From Providencia alcalifaciens (lineage in GTDB: Bacteria; Pseudomonadota; Gammaproteobacteria; Enterobacterales; Enterobacteriaceae): 64,000 nt of DNA. Shown here piece after piece: positions 51,173-60,268 of the stretch (positions are counted from its first letter, which is position 1; each line of letters starts with the position of its first letter). The stretch is from assembly GCA_025961275.1 (NCBI GenBank), contig JAOQNJ010000001.1, positions 4,485,353-4,549,352 of the forward strand, in the 5' to 3' direction. The position numbers were made by a program, and so were the translations under genes. The notes below the pieces were generated by a model. The model saw nothing but the letters and a program-made list of their open reading frames with translations, made no database searches and was not told where the DNA came from.

Positions 51173-51866
51173 ATGAAATTAACAACATTTTTAGCCGCAG
51201 GTGCCATGTTAGTTAGCGTGAGCGTAATGGCAAAAGAGTATCAAATTAATCATACACAGCTGATTAAGTCGTTAGACGATGCCCAAAAATCGACTGTTTG
51301 GGATCAAGCCGAAGTTTTGACTGATTTTACCTATCCATGGGAAAAAGAGACACCACCAAAAACAGATTTTCGTGCATTATGGAGTGATAATGCACTTTAT
51401 TTTCGTTTTATCGTCGACGATAAAGATATTCAATTAGGCAATAATCCCGACAAGGATCAAGCCGTCTTAGATTCAGACCGAGTAGAGTTGTTTTTTGCTA
51501 CAAGCCCAGAGTTGAAACCTTATTACACGGCTGAAATGGATCCAAAAGGGCGCACATTTGATGCTCAAGCCCATTTTTATCGTGAAGTTGACCCCCAGCT
51601 GTAACTGGAAGACATTAAAAACAGTTGGGAAAATTACACCAGAAGGTTATGTACTGACAGGTAAAATTGATCTCGATGAGTTTACTAATCTCAATCTATG
51701 GCAAGACCGTGATAAAAAGACACTGCTATGCGCCATTTTACGTGGTGAATTTAGTGAAGGATCACCAAAGCAAGTCCGCAAATGGGTTAGTTGGATCAAA
51801 CCAGACTCTGTTAAACCTGATTTTCATATTCCTTCTGCCTTTGGTCACTGCAAATTAGTGAAGTGA
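51173..51866 (+). pseudogene. Frameshifted secreted CBM9-like domain protein
   Basis: A Sec signal peptide (KLTTFLAAGAMLVSVSVMA) opens a protein resembling carbohydrate-binding family 9-like proteins: LWSDNALYFRFIVDDKDI and DSDRVELFFA are typical strands. The frame ends at 51604 soon after a CCCCC run (51592-51596). Removing one C joins it to the downstream frame (SCNWKTLKTVGKITPEGYV...) and gives about 230 residues. The extra C may be a real mutation or a sequencing error. It precedes the MurNAc genes on the same strand, 187 bp away, and could bind wall-derived glycans, which is inference. Confidence 0.72.
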
Positions 51867-51992
51867 ATTCCATTTGGTAGAAATTCATTATTTAAGTTTT
51901 CTATTTCACTGTTATTAAACATTTCATCGTATCGTTGATGTGAAGAGGCTCACACACTTTAATGTGAGTTTGGAACATTTTATTATTTTACT

Positions 51993-52039
51993 TGAAATTT
52001 ATTTTCGCTAAACATGGGTTTTAGTGAAATATTATTTCA
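51993..52039. promoter_or_regulatory. Two candidate MurR operators upstream of murQ
   Basis: TGAAATTTATTTTCG (51993-52007) and TGAAATATTATTTCA (52025-52039, a near-perfect palindrome) have the same layout and lie 32 bp apart, about three helical turns. The second is 15 bp before murQ. RpiR-family regulators often use TGAAA...TTTCA palindromes, and murR is the third gene of this locus. Confidence 0.5.
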
Positions 52040-52053
52040 TTTGAGGTGTTTTA

Positions 52054-52972
52054 ATGTCAGTAGCCGAAAATACACTCAGCGATTGTTTGCAAAATGAGTT
52101 GAATCAAGACACGTTGCAGTTTTCACGCTTAGAGACACTGTCAATGCTAACCGTCATTAATCAAGCCGATAGCTCAGTGGCAGGTGCTTTGCAGCATGTG
52201 TTACCGGAAATTGCCAATGTAGTCGATAGGATTGCGGAGCGTTTAAAACTAGGTGGCCGTTTATTTTATGTGGGGGCAGGAACCAGTGGTCGGCTTGCGG
52301 TTCTCGACAGCGCTGAATGTCCACCGACCTTTGGTACTGCTCCTGAAATGGTGCAATCGATTATTGCTGGTGGTCAAGCAGCCATGCTAAAAGCAGTTGA
52401 AAATATTGAAGACTCGACAGATGCATCAATTGAAGAATTGAAGCAACGTGGAGTCTGTGAAAAAGGACGTGGTCATCGGTATTGCCGCTAGTGGTCGCAC
52501 ACCCTTCACGCTAGCCGCTATCGAATATGGTAACCAAATTGGTGCCTTGACTGTTGGCATTACGACGCGGGGTTATAGTTTATTGAGCGATGTAGCCCAG
52601 TATGCGATTTCACCAGATGTTGGTCCAGAAGTGTTATCTGGTTCAACAAGAATGAAAAGTGGTACAGCACAAAAAATGATTTTAGGTATGTTAAGTACCT
52701 GTGTGATGGGACGTTTGGGTCGTATCCATACCAATTTAATGGTCGATGTCGTCGCTAGCAATATCAAGCTACTGCGTAGAGCTGAGCGCATAGTTGGGGA
52801 AGTTTGCGGTATTGATATGCAAACTGCTGCCAACTTATTGAAGCAGGTAGATTACCACCCGAGACGGGCTATTTTGATGTATGAACTTAATATTAATGCA
52901 CAACAAGCAACGGATATTGTTAACAATAATTCTAATACAACACTAGATTCAATGCTAATTAATCACCGTTAA
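52054..52972 (+). pseudogene. murQ: murQ with frameshift, N-acetylmuramic acid 6-phosphate etherase
   Basis: The first part (52054-52491) has the SIS-domain segments GGRLFYVGAGTSGRLAVLDSAECPPTFG and IIAGGQAAM. The second (DVVIGIAASGRTPF, GSTRMKSGTAQKMIL, NLMVDVVASN) is in the +1 frame. The switch falls at AAAAA (52460-52464); one fewer A restores a full etherase of about 300 residues. The enzyme would cleave the lactyl ether of MurNAc-6P during wall recycling. Start and ribosome site (TGAGG) are intact. A sequencing error cannot be excluded here, but murP just downstream is damaged by substitutions. Confidence 0.82.
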
Positions 52973-53046
52973 TAATCAGATAGGTGATAGCAAGTCGCAC
53001 TGAATACCATAAACAGTCATTACTCAGTTAACACCGAGGAAATAGT

Positions 53047-54417
53047 ACGGCTAATAACATAGAACATCTTGAAGTACTTGCTACAGAAATAGAAAAAAAT
53101 GTAGGTGGCTTTGATAACGTGGAAACGTTAACGCATTGCATGACACGCATTCGATTAATTTTAAAAGATAATAGTCAGTTTAATGCCGAGGCGCTTAAAC
53201 AGGTTGAAGGTGTTAAAGGTGTTGTTTTTAATGGTGAACAACAGCAAGTTATCGTGGGAATGGGTACCGCAGCAAAAGTGTATTCAGTGATGAAAAAACG
53301 GATGCAAGGTATTGGTGTATCTAGCGAAAATGATACTCAATCGAGACCAATGAAAAAAGGTTTTTCTATTCGCCGTATGCTAAACACATTGGCGGCGATT
53401 TTTGTTCCAACCATTCCCGCCTTGATTGGCTGCGGCCTTATCATGGGACTTATCAATATTGTTCGTTTAGTCGCACCGGGTGTGGTGGAGCAATTTCCAG
53501 AGTTTTTTAAAATATTATAGCTGATTGGCAGCGCAGTCTTTACTTATCTTTCGATTATGATTGGAGTAAATACAGCAAAAGAATTAGGTGCATCAACCTC
53601 TATCGGAGCCGTAATGGCCGGATTACTGGCAATGCCTGGGCTTGCGGGTATTACTTTATTTGGTGAAAAGCTGCAACCTAATAGTGGTGGGATTTTTGCT
53701 GTGCTGATGGTGGTTGTGTTCTCATCTAAATTTGAAGTGTGGTTTAGAAGCATTATCAAAGAGAGTTTAGATCTTATCGTCACGCCGTTTGTGACTATTT
53801 TAGTTTCGGCGATGGTCGCCCTGATTGTTTTCCAACCAGCAGGCCACTATTTGAATCAAATATTGGCTCAAGGTGTTTCAGTTGCTTTACTGACGAGTGG
53901 CGGCGGAGCCGTGGCAACAGGGGGAATACTTGGCGGCAGCTTCTTATTCTTACTGTTAACTGGTTTACATCAAGGGTTGATCCCTATTCATGCCGAAATT
54001 TTGCAAACTTTTGGTCTTAACTATTTGTTTCCAATACTTGCGATGGGTGGAATGGGGCAAGTCGGTTCATGTTTTTGGGTTTTCCTCAAAACGAAAAATC
54101 AGCGTCTGAAGAAAACACTTATCGGGGCACTACCCGTTGGTATTTTTGGTGTGGGTGAACCCCTATTGTTTGGTGTTTCATTACCGTTAGGTAAGCCTTT
54201 CATTGCTGGCTGTATTGGTCGAGCCGCGGGGGGGGGGGGGGCACTGATGGCATTCTTCCATGTGGGTATCATAATTCCATTCGGTACAGCGGGTTTATCG
54301 TTAATTCCTCTTGTTGGTGATGGGCAGATCCTTGATTTTCTGATTGCGGTCGCTGGTGCATGGATTGTAGGTTTCATTACCAGTATGATAATAGGTTTTA
54401 ACGACCCAGAAAAATAA
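53047..54417 (+). pseudogene. murP: murP, PTS EIIBC for N-acetylmuramic acid, start codon lost and internal stop
   Basis: The frame runs from ACG at 53047 to TAA at 54415-54417. ACG follows a good GAGGAA ribosome site and sits where ATG is expected (then ANNIEHLEVLA), with no other start before GTG 53119. The EIIB domain has THCMTRIRLIL with the phosphorylated Cys. The EIIC domain (VPTIPALIGCGLIMGL, GVGEPLLFGVSLP) is cut by TAG at 53518-53520 with the same frame continuing (LIGSAVFTYLSIMIG). A 14-G tract lies near the end. Intact, the 456 residues would import and phosphorylate MurNAc. The TAG and ACG together make function unlikely. Confidence 0.85.
54228..54241 (+). repeat. Homopolymeric G tract, 14 bases, inside murP
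   Basis: Fourteen consecutive G residues encode the Gly run in GRAAGGGGALMAFF of the EIIC domain. The present length keeps the frame open. Tracts of this length are prone to slippage. It is the longest G run in the window. Confidence 0.95.
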
Positions 54418-54432
54418 CGAGAAGGAATAGTC

Positions 54433-55281
54433 ATGTCGACACTGACGGTAAAGCTGGAAAGCTTATTGACACGAGGTAAAGGGACTGAGCAGCGTATAGC
54501 CAGTTTTTTGCTAGCCAGTCGTGATAACCTTGTTTTGATGAATGCGGCCGAGTTGGCGCAGGCAGCGGGTGTCAGTAGTGCGTCAGTGATCCGTTTTGCT
54601 CGCCAGATGGGTTATCGAGGTTATCCTGAGTTTAAAGTCGATTATTTATCGGATGAAAAGCAGGTTAAAGCAGAAAGTTTATATGGCAATCTGAGTCGTC
54701 TCGATGATACGGCTCAGATCATTGCTAAATCAGGCCAGATGTTTATTTCAACGATTGAAAAATCCTTAGAATTGCTGGAACCTACGACAGTGGATGCAGT
54801 TGCACAAAAGATAGTTGAGGCTAAACGTATTATTTTATTCGGGATCGGTTCTTCGGCGATTGTAGCAAATGATATTTTTCATAAGCTTACCCGTGTTAAT
54901 AAACATGCACTATTTAGCGCTGACTTGCACGCGCAGCTTAGCTATTCCGCAAACTTGAGTAATGATGACCTTGCAATTGCAGTGACAGCCCGAGGTAATA
55001 CAGCAGAGATTAATAGCATGCTGAAGTCAGCACATGAAAGCAGTTGTACAACAGTTGCTTTAACCCGCTTTGGGCAAGATGAAGCGGCTCGCTTAGCTGA
55101 TTTTACACTGCCTTACTTCTACGATGAACAGCATACTCAGCTCGGGGTAATCACACCACAAATCTTACAGATGGTGATATTCGATACCTTATTTTTTAAA
55201 TACTTAACAATTGCAAACAATGAGGCAGATATTGCCTTACAAAAAGGTCGTCATGCTATTACGCGAGATAAAGCACAATGA
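54433..55281 (+). CDS. murR: MurR, RpiR-family regulator of the MurNAc locus
   Basis: 282 residues. The N-terminal HTH_6 domain (about 1-77) has NAAELAQAAGVSSASVIRFARQMGYRGYPEFK. The C-terminal SIS domain has IILFGIGSSAIVANDIFHKL. The SIS loop reads VTARGNTAEI where relatives usually have S-x-S-G-x-T, a change that might affect ligand binding. The frame is intact, unlike its neighbours. It follows murP by 15 nt with a GAAGGAA ribosome site. In E. coli MurR represses murQP and is relieved by MurNAc-6P; here the regulator may persist without its targets. Confidence 0.85.
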   Translation: MSTLTVKLESLLTRGKGTEQRIASFLLASRDNLVLMNAAELAQAAGVSSASVIRFARQMGYRGYPEFKVDYLSDEKQVKAESLYGNLSRLDDTAQIIAKSGQMFISTIEKSLELLEPTTVDAVAQKIVEAKRIILFGIGSSAIVANDIFHKLTRVNKHALFSADLHAQLSYSANLSNDDLAIAVTARGNTAEINSMLKSAHESSCTTVALTRFGQDEAARLADFTLPYFYDEQHTQLGVITPQILQMVIFDTLFFKYLTIANNEADIALQKGRHAITRDKAQ

Positions 55282-55396
55282 CTTCAATTGGGGGAGCTAA
55301 TAGCATTAAAACTTTTATATTTTAATAGGAAAATATTTCCAGAGTTGCATGGTTATAGCAAAATCAAACCCTTTAGGGATCACTGAATACTCAACT

Positions 55397-56275
55397 TTAT
55401 CCATGCTGCGCCGCAACTTCTTTATTGATCTCTTGATAAATAAACTCACGCTCATGTAGCAGCTTTTCATCTGTTGAATATGAGAAGCTCTGAATACATA
55501 AAATGAGTAGACATGTAGCTACCGCGGTGACGCAAATATGAGTAAAAATTTTTAGATTCCGGGGTTTTTCTGGCATTAATACATAACCAATACTGACCAA
55601 TGCACCAATAATAGCACCACCAATATGCGCTGCATTATCGACGCCAGACTGCAAACCATTAATAAGCGTCAACGCTATCATCGCAATAATATTGTAGAGC
55701 TGGTGCTTTTGCTTTTCGCGTATTGCTGGAAGAATAGTGGGAGAATTGATCGCTTTAAGTAAATAGATTACAGATGCGGCAGCTAGTCCCATGATTGCGC
55801 CTGACGCGCCAACTCCAATCGTGATATAAATGGTACTATCCATTTGCCAAAAACTATTGGATGAATTTGCGGCATTAAGAGTTTCATAATATTGCCAATA
55901 AGCACTAAATAGTGCGGCGCCTATCCCCGAAATGATGTAAATGGCTAATAACCTAAATTTCCCATAAGCACGTTCACATTCAATCCCAATCACAAATAGT
56001 GCCAAGCAATTGAACCCCAAATGAACACTATTAGAGTGTAAGACTATACTGATCGGATAACGCCACCAATCACCGGTTAATGACAGTTGATATACATTTG
56101 CACCAAATAGCAGCAAGTTATCTTCACGAGACCCGAGCGGTGAAGCAAAGCTAAGCTGATACAAGTAAATACCAATATTAAGTAGAACAAGAGCCAATGT
56201 GAGAGCTATTGCTCGCAGCGAGAACTGAAAAGTTTTTGGCGGCTTAGGTGCTGTCGGTGTGTGATTGTCTGCCAT
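55397..56275 (-). CDS. aarA: Rhomboid intramembrane serine protease, AarA-like
   Basis: 292 residues with seven predicted spans. The rhomboid catalytic residues are visible: Ser158 in GVGASGAIMG and His217 in NAAHIGGAIIG, with Asn89 in HLGFN after the W-R-Y-P-I/H-S-N-S-V-H-L loop. In Providencia stuartii AarA cleaves an N-terminal extension of TatA and so activates protein export needed for quorum signalling. The start MADNHTPTAP has AAGGTC upstream; 33 more upstream codons are open but look like a shadow extension. The aarA assignment rests on domain layout and presumed genus. Convergent with murR. Confidence 0.8.
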   Translation of the reverse strand: MADNHTPTAPKPPKTFQFSLRAIALTLALVLLNIGIYLYQLSFASPLGSREDNLLLFGANVYQLSLTGDWWRYPISIVLHSNSVHLGFNCLALFVIGIECERAYGKFRLLAIYIISGIGAALFSAYWQYYETLNAANSSNSFWQMDSTIYITIGVGASGAIMGLAAASVIYLLKAINSPTILPAIREKQKHQLYNIIAMIALTLINGLQSGVDNAAHIGGAIIGALVSIGYVLMPEKPRNLKIFTHICVTAVATCLLILCIQSFSYSTDEKLLHEREFIYQEINKEVAAQHG

Positions 56276-56515
56276 ATCGAGACCTTGTTGGAAAATTATC
56301 AGAAAAATACTGCAATATACTAACAGATATTTGAGGGGCAAAATAATAGGGGCTATATACTCGTGATACTTCAATTCATAGGGATGGTGGCTGTATTTAG
56401 AGAGTCGATTTATTTATGCGCCCCGATACTCTTCCTTTATCGGCTACATACAAATCAAGTTTAATGATAGAGATTATTGGCTGAGTATCAATAGGGAAAA
56501 GAGACTCGTTCTAAT

Positions 56516-56550
56516 AACCGCCGATAAACGTACAATGTTTATCAGCGGTT
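56516..56550. terminator. Hairpin downstream of maeA
   Basis: AACCGCCGATAAAC (56516-56529) and GTTTATCAGCGGTT (56537-56550) form a 14-bp stem with one mismatch and a 7-nt loop, 38 bp after the maeA stop on the minus strand. The U-tract is poor. Confidence 0.6.
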
Positions 56551-56587
56551 CGAGGGAGATTAATAAATGCCCTGACACTATAAGCGA

Positions 56588-58285
56588 TTAGAACGAAGTT
56601 CGTTTGTAAATACGATACTCTGGGTTCCAAAAGTTGCGCTCAATAGCTTCATCGAGTGCACTATCAGAAGTCACCGTGGCAACACCTTGTACCTGAGCTT
56701 CTTTTGCAACTTGCTTAGCAATAAAGCGTGAAACTTGTTGAATATCGGATAGCAGCGGTAATAGTGGGCCTTCACCATCTTTTGCAAGCGGTGAGCATTC
56801 AGCCAATGCGCGACTTGCTGCCATTAACATCGGTTCAGTGACGCGTTTTGCGCCAGATGCAATAACGCCAAGACCAATACCTGGGAAGATATAAGAGTTG
56901 TTACACTGAGCAATTGGAAATATTTGATCTTTATAAGCAACTGGAGGGAATGGGCTACCCGTTGCAACAAGCGCTTTACCATCAGTCCAGTTAATTATGT
57001 CTTCTGGGCGTGCTTCTACACGTGATGTTGGGTTAGAAAGCGGCAGCACAATAGGGCGTTCACAGTGTTTATGCATTTCTTTGATTATTTCTTCTGTGAA
57101 TAAGCCAGCTTGACCCGAAACACCGATGAGCACAGTTGGTTTAGCATTACGAACGACATCTAACAAAGAGATAGAATCGCTATTCACATCCCAATTCGCT
57201 AAATTATTGCTGTTTTGCGTTAACTTGCTCTGGAAATCGAGTAGGTTTGGCAGTTTGTCAGTTAACAAACCAAAACGGTCAACCATGAAGATACGCGAGC
57301 GTGCTTGTTCATCGCTCAGCCCTTCTGATTTCATTTGAGCAATGATTTGTTCTGCGATACCGCAGCCTGCTGAACCTGCACCTAAAAAGGTAACACGCTG
57401 GTCACTAAGTTTACTTCCTGCTGCATGACTTGCGGCAATTAAGCTACCCAGAGTGACCGATGCTGTACCTTGAATGTCATCGTTAAAGCAGCATAGTTGA
57501 TCACGGTAACGGTTCAGCAATGGCATCGCATTTTTTTGTGCGAAATCTTCAAATTGCAGTAGAACATTTGGCCAGCGACGTTTTACCGCTTGAATGAATT
57601 CATCAAGGAATTGGTCGTATTCTTCACCTGTGATGCGCGGGTGACGCCAACCCATATAAAGGGGATCATTCAGGCGCTGTGGGTTATTAGTACCTACATC
57701 AATAACAACAGGAAGAGTATAGGCTGGGCTGATACCGCCACACGCGGTATACAGTGACAATTTACCGATAGGAATACCCATACCACCAATACCTTGGTCA
57801 CCAAGACCTAAGATACGTTCTCCATCAGTAACAACAATCACTTTTACATTCTGTTTGGTCGCATTTTGCAGCATGTCATCAATATATGCGCGATTCGGAT
57901 AAGAGATGAATAAGCCACGAGCCCGGCGATAAATATCTGAGAAATGTTCACATGCTTCACCGACAGTTGGCGTATATATTAATGGCATCACTTCAGTGAG
58001 ATGTTCATCGATCAGACGGTAGAAAAGAGTCTCGTTGGTATCTTGAATATTTCTTAAATAAATATGTTTATCAATATCTGTTTTGAAGTCGATCAGTTGG
58101 CGATAGGCTCGCTCAACTTGCTCTTCAATAGTTTCAACTTGTTCTGGTAGTAAACCATACAGGTTGAAGTTTGTTCGTTCTTCTTCACTAAAAGCACTTC
58201 CTTTATTTAATAAAGGAAATTCGAGCAGAATAGGGCCTGCATAGGGTATGTAGAGAGGGCGTTTTGTTTCGTGTTCATGTTCCAT
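56588..58285 (-). CDS. maeA: MaeA, NAD-dependent malic enzyme
   Basis: A 565-residue enzyme, the same length as E. coli MaeA, that decarboxylates malate to pyruvate with NAD. It has [46 protein letters not shown]-type substrate loops, [24 protein letters not shown] (metal site), the dinucleotide loop [15 protein letters not shown] and [11 protein letters not shown]. Single gene with a hairpin downstream. Confidence 0.97.
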   Translation of the reverse strand: MEHEHETKRPLYIPYAGPILLEFPLLNKGSAFSEEERTNFNLYGLLPEQVETIEEQVERAYRQLIDFKTDIDKHIYLRNIQDTNETLFYRLIDEHLTEVMPLIYTPTVGEACEHFSDIYRRARGLFISYPNRAYIDDMLQNATKQNVKVIVVTDGERILGLGDQGIGGMGIPIGKLSLYTACGGISPAYTLPVVIDVGTNNPQRLNDPLYMGWRHPRITGEEYDQFLDEFIQAVKRRWPNVLLQFEDFAQKNAMPLLNRYRDQLCCFNDDIQGTASVTLGSLIAASHAAGSKLSDQRVTFLGAGSAGCGIAEQIIAQMKSEGLSDEQARSRIFMVDRFGLLTDKLPNLLDFQSKLTQNSNNLANWDVNSDSISLLDVVRNAKPTVLIGVSGQAGLFTEEIIKEMHKHCERPIVLPLSNPTSRVEARPEDIINWTDGKALVATGSPFPPVAYKDQIFPIAQCNNSYIFPGIGLGVIASGAKRVTEPMLMAASRALAECSPLAKDGEGPLLPLLSDIQQVSRFIAKQVAKEAQVQGVATVTSDSALDEAIERNFWNPEYRIYKRTSF

Positions 58286-58479
58286 GAAATATCACTCTTC
58301 AGACGATTAAAAACAACAGTCGGCATAGATCCTAAGGTAAACAGAAAATATGTACAGAGATTATTGATACAAAAAGTTAAATTATTTGTTAAATAATATT
58401 ATTTTTATGATAAACAATAAAATAGAATATTTTAAACAAGCGAAGAAAACTTAACCACTAGAATTATGCTGTTTAGATT

Positions 58480-58518
58480 GCTGAGTGCAATCAACAATGA
58501 TGCAGCTTGAAGTATGCT
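58480..58518 (-). repeat. ERIC half-element
   Basis: CTGAGTGCAATCAACAATGA followed by TGCAGCTTGAAGTATG matches the right half of the ERIC at 58568-58690. The left half is missing. It lies in the 406-bp maeA-metQ gap (58286-58691), whose remainder is AT-rich with no other feature. Confidence 0.55.
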
Positions 58519-58567
58519 GTTTTTAAAGATGCATCACGCCTTTAAAGATGTATCGAATTAAGGTAGT

Positions 58568-58690
58568 TACCCTAAATAATTCGAGCGGTATCGAGGCGAC
58601 AAGCAAAGCTATCCCGAGGAGCATACACAGGTATATGACCCGGGTAGCTGAGTGAAGTCAACAATAATACCGCTTGAAGTATGACGGGTA
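58568..58690 (-). repeat. ERIC element at the metQ 3' end
   Basis: Complete reverse-oriented ERIC, TACCCTAAATAATTCGAGCG at the left and CTTGAAGTATGACGGGTA at the right, with core GAGCATACACAGGTATATGA. It ends one base before the metQ stop codon, so it is the first transcribed sequence after metQ and may act as mRNA 3' structure. Confidence 0.92.
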
Positions 58691-58691
58691 A

Positions 58692-59516
58692 TTAAGGAAC
58701 GGGTACAGCTTCTCCCTTATAATTATCCAAAATAAACTTTTTGGTTTCAGGCGTTTTTAATACTGCCATTAATTTAGCAATTCGTGGGTCATCTTTATTG
58801 TCTTCACGAACCACAACAACATTAGCAAATTTACCGTTAGCAGCAGGTTCAGTGAAAATAACATCATTAGTTAAATCCAATCCTGCATTAACTGCAAAAT
58901 GGCCATCGATAGTTGCGACATCAGCTTCACCATTTTTATAAATTTGCGGCATCAACGGTGCATCATAATTAAATAGAAATTGCAAATGACGAGGGTTATC
59001 AACAATATCGTCAATAGTTGAATCATCAGGATCAATACCATCACGAAGTTTGATTAAGCCTTGATCTTGATACAGCTTTAAAATATGACCATGCTGTGCA
59101 ATATTATTGCTGCTCATTATTTTTGCGCCATCAGGCAACTCTTGCAGATTCTTATATTTTTTTGAAAAGAAACGGTAGGGATGCATATGAACAGCACCAG
59201 CTGAAACTAATTTCCAATCAGGGTGATCGGCAAGTGTTTTGTTTAAATAAGGTACATGTTGAAAATAATTTGCATCTAATTCTTTTTCCGCCAATGCTTG
59301 GTTTGGAATAATATAATCATTAAATACACGAATATCTAAATCAATTCCTTCTTTCGCTAATTGTGGCTTAACAAATTCGAGAATTTCTGCATGTGGGGTA
59401 CTTGAAGCACCAATAATTAAGGTGTTTTTCTTTTCATCATCACTAGGTTTACAGGCCGCTAGCGCTAAACTTACGCAAAGCAATGTTCCTAGACGTTTAA
59501 ATGTAGTCAGTACCAT
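58692..59516 (-). CDS. metQ: MetQ, methionine-binding lipoprotein
   Basis: 274 residues of the NlpA/MetQ family with signal peptide and lipobox LALAAC (Cys22 lipidated). LIIGASSTPHAEILEFVKP, ANYFQHVPYL and GAVHMHPYRFFSKKYKNL are typical. It captures methionine and passes it to MetNI. AAAGGAA precedes the ATG. It is last in metN-metI-metQ, 63 bp after metI. Confidence 0.94.
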   Translation of the reverse strand: MVLTTFKRLGTLLCVSLALAACKPSDDEKKNTLIIGASSTPHAEILEFVKPQLAKEGIDLDIRVFNDYIIPNQALAEKELDANYFQHVPYLNKTLADHPDWKLVSAGAVHMHPYRFFSKKYKNLQELPDGAKIMSSNNIAQHGHILKLYQDQGLIKLRDGIDPDDSTIDDIVDNPRHLQFLFNYDAPLMPQIYKNGEADVATIDGHFAVNAGLDLTNDVIFTEPAANGKFANVVVVREDNKDDPRIAKLMAVLKTPETKKFILDNYKGEAVPVP

Positions 59517-59579
59517 CGTTATATTTCCTTTTAGGTATATTTATAATTAATAATAAGTGAGTGTTGTTGCCAAATTTGA

Positions 59580-60266
59580 TTAACGTTTATCAATCCACTG
59601 AACAAGAGTGTCTCCCACAACCTGAATACATAAAACAATTACTAAAATAACCAGTGTTGCGGCCCAAACAACATCCATATGACTACGTTGAAATCCTTCT
59701 AAATAGGCAAGGTTGCCTAATCCACCTGCGCCAATAGCGCCAGCAATTGCTGTACCACCAACTAAAGAAATTAATGTTACGGTTAAACCTGAAATTAATG
59801 CTGGCGATGACTCTGGGATCAATACTCTAAAAATCAATGTATGAAGTTTTGCCCCCATTGATTGACTGGCTTCAATGACTCCTTTATCAACTTCTCGTAA
59901 TGCAAGTTCGACTAGGCGGGCATAAAACGCGCTTGCGGATATAACCAAAGCAGGCAGCGCTGCATTTACACCTAAAATTGTCCCAATTAACCATTTTGTA
60001 AATGGAAATAATAAAATGATTAAAATAATAAAAGGTACTGCGCGAAAAATATTAACAATAAAAGATAAGGTTCGATAAACCGATAGATTTTCTTTTCTGC
60101 CATCTTTAGCCGTTAAAAATAAAAATACGCCTAAAAAAATACCGAAAAGGCAGGATAGTGCACCGGATACAAATGTCATATACAACGTACTGACTGTTTC
60201 GATACCAAGAATATTTAATTTAAGATAAGGTAAGTACTGGCTTACCCATTGTTGTGCATCATCCAT
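59580..60266 (-). CDS. metI: MetI, methionine ABC permease
   Basis: A 228-residue inner-membrane permease with five to six spans. The EAA loop ALREVDKGVIEASQSMGAKLHTLIFRVLIPE couples to MetN. NIFRAVPFIILIILLFPFTKW and LVGGTAIAGAIGAGGLGNLAY are family blocks. It starts 2 nt after the metN stop, so the genes are coupled. MetNIQ imports L- and D-methionine. Confidence 0.95.
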   Translation of the reverse strand: MDDAQQWVSQYLPYLKLNILGIETVSTLYMTFVSGALSCLFGIFLGVFLFLTAKDGRKENLSVYRTLSFIVNIFRAVPFIILIILLFPFTKWLIGTILGVNAALPALVISASAFYARLVELALREVDKGVIEASQSMGAKLHTLIFRVLIPESSPALISGLTVTLISLVGGTAIAGAIGAGGLGNLAYLEGFQRSHMDVVWAATLVILVIVLCIQVVGDTLVQWIDKR

Positions 60267-60268
60267 GT

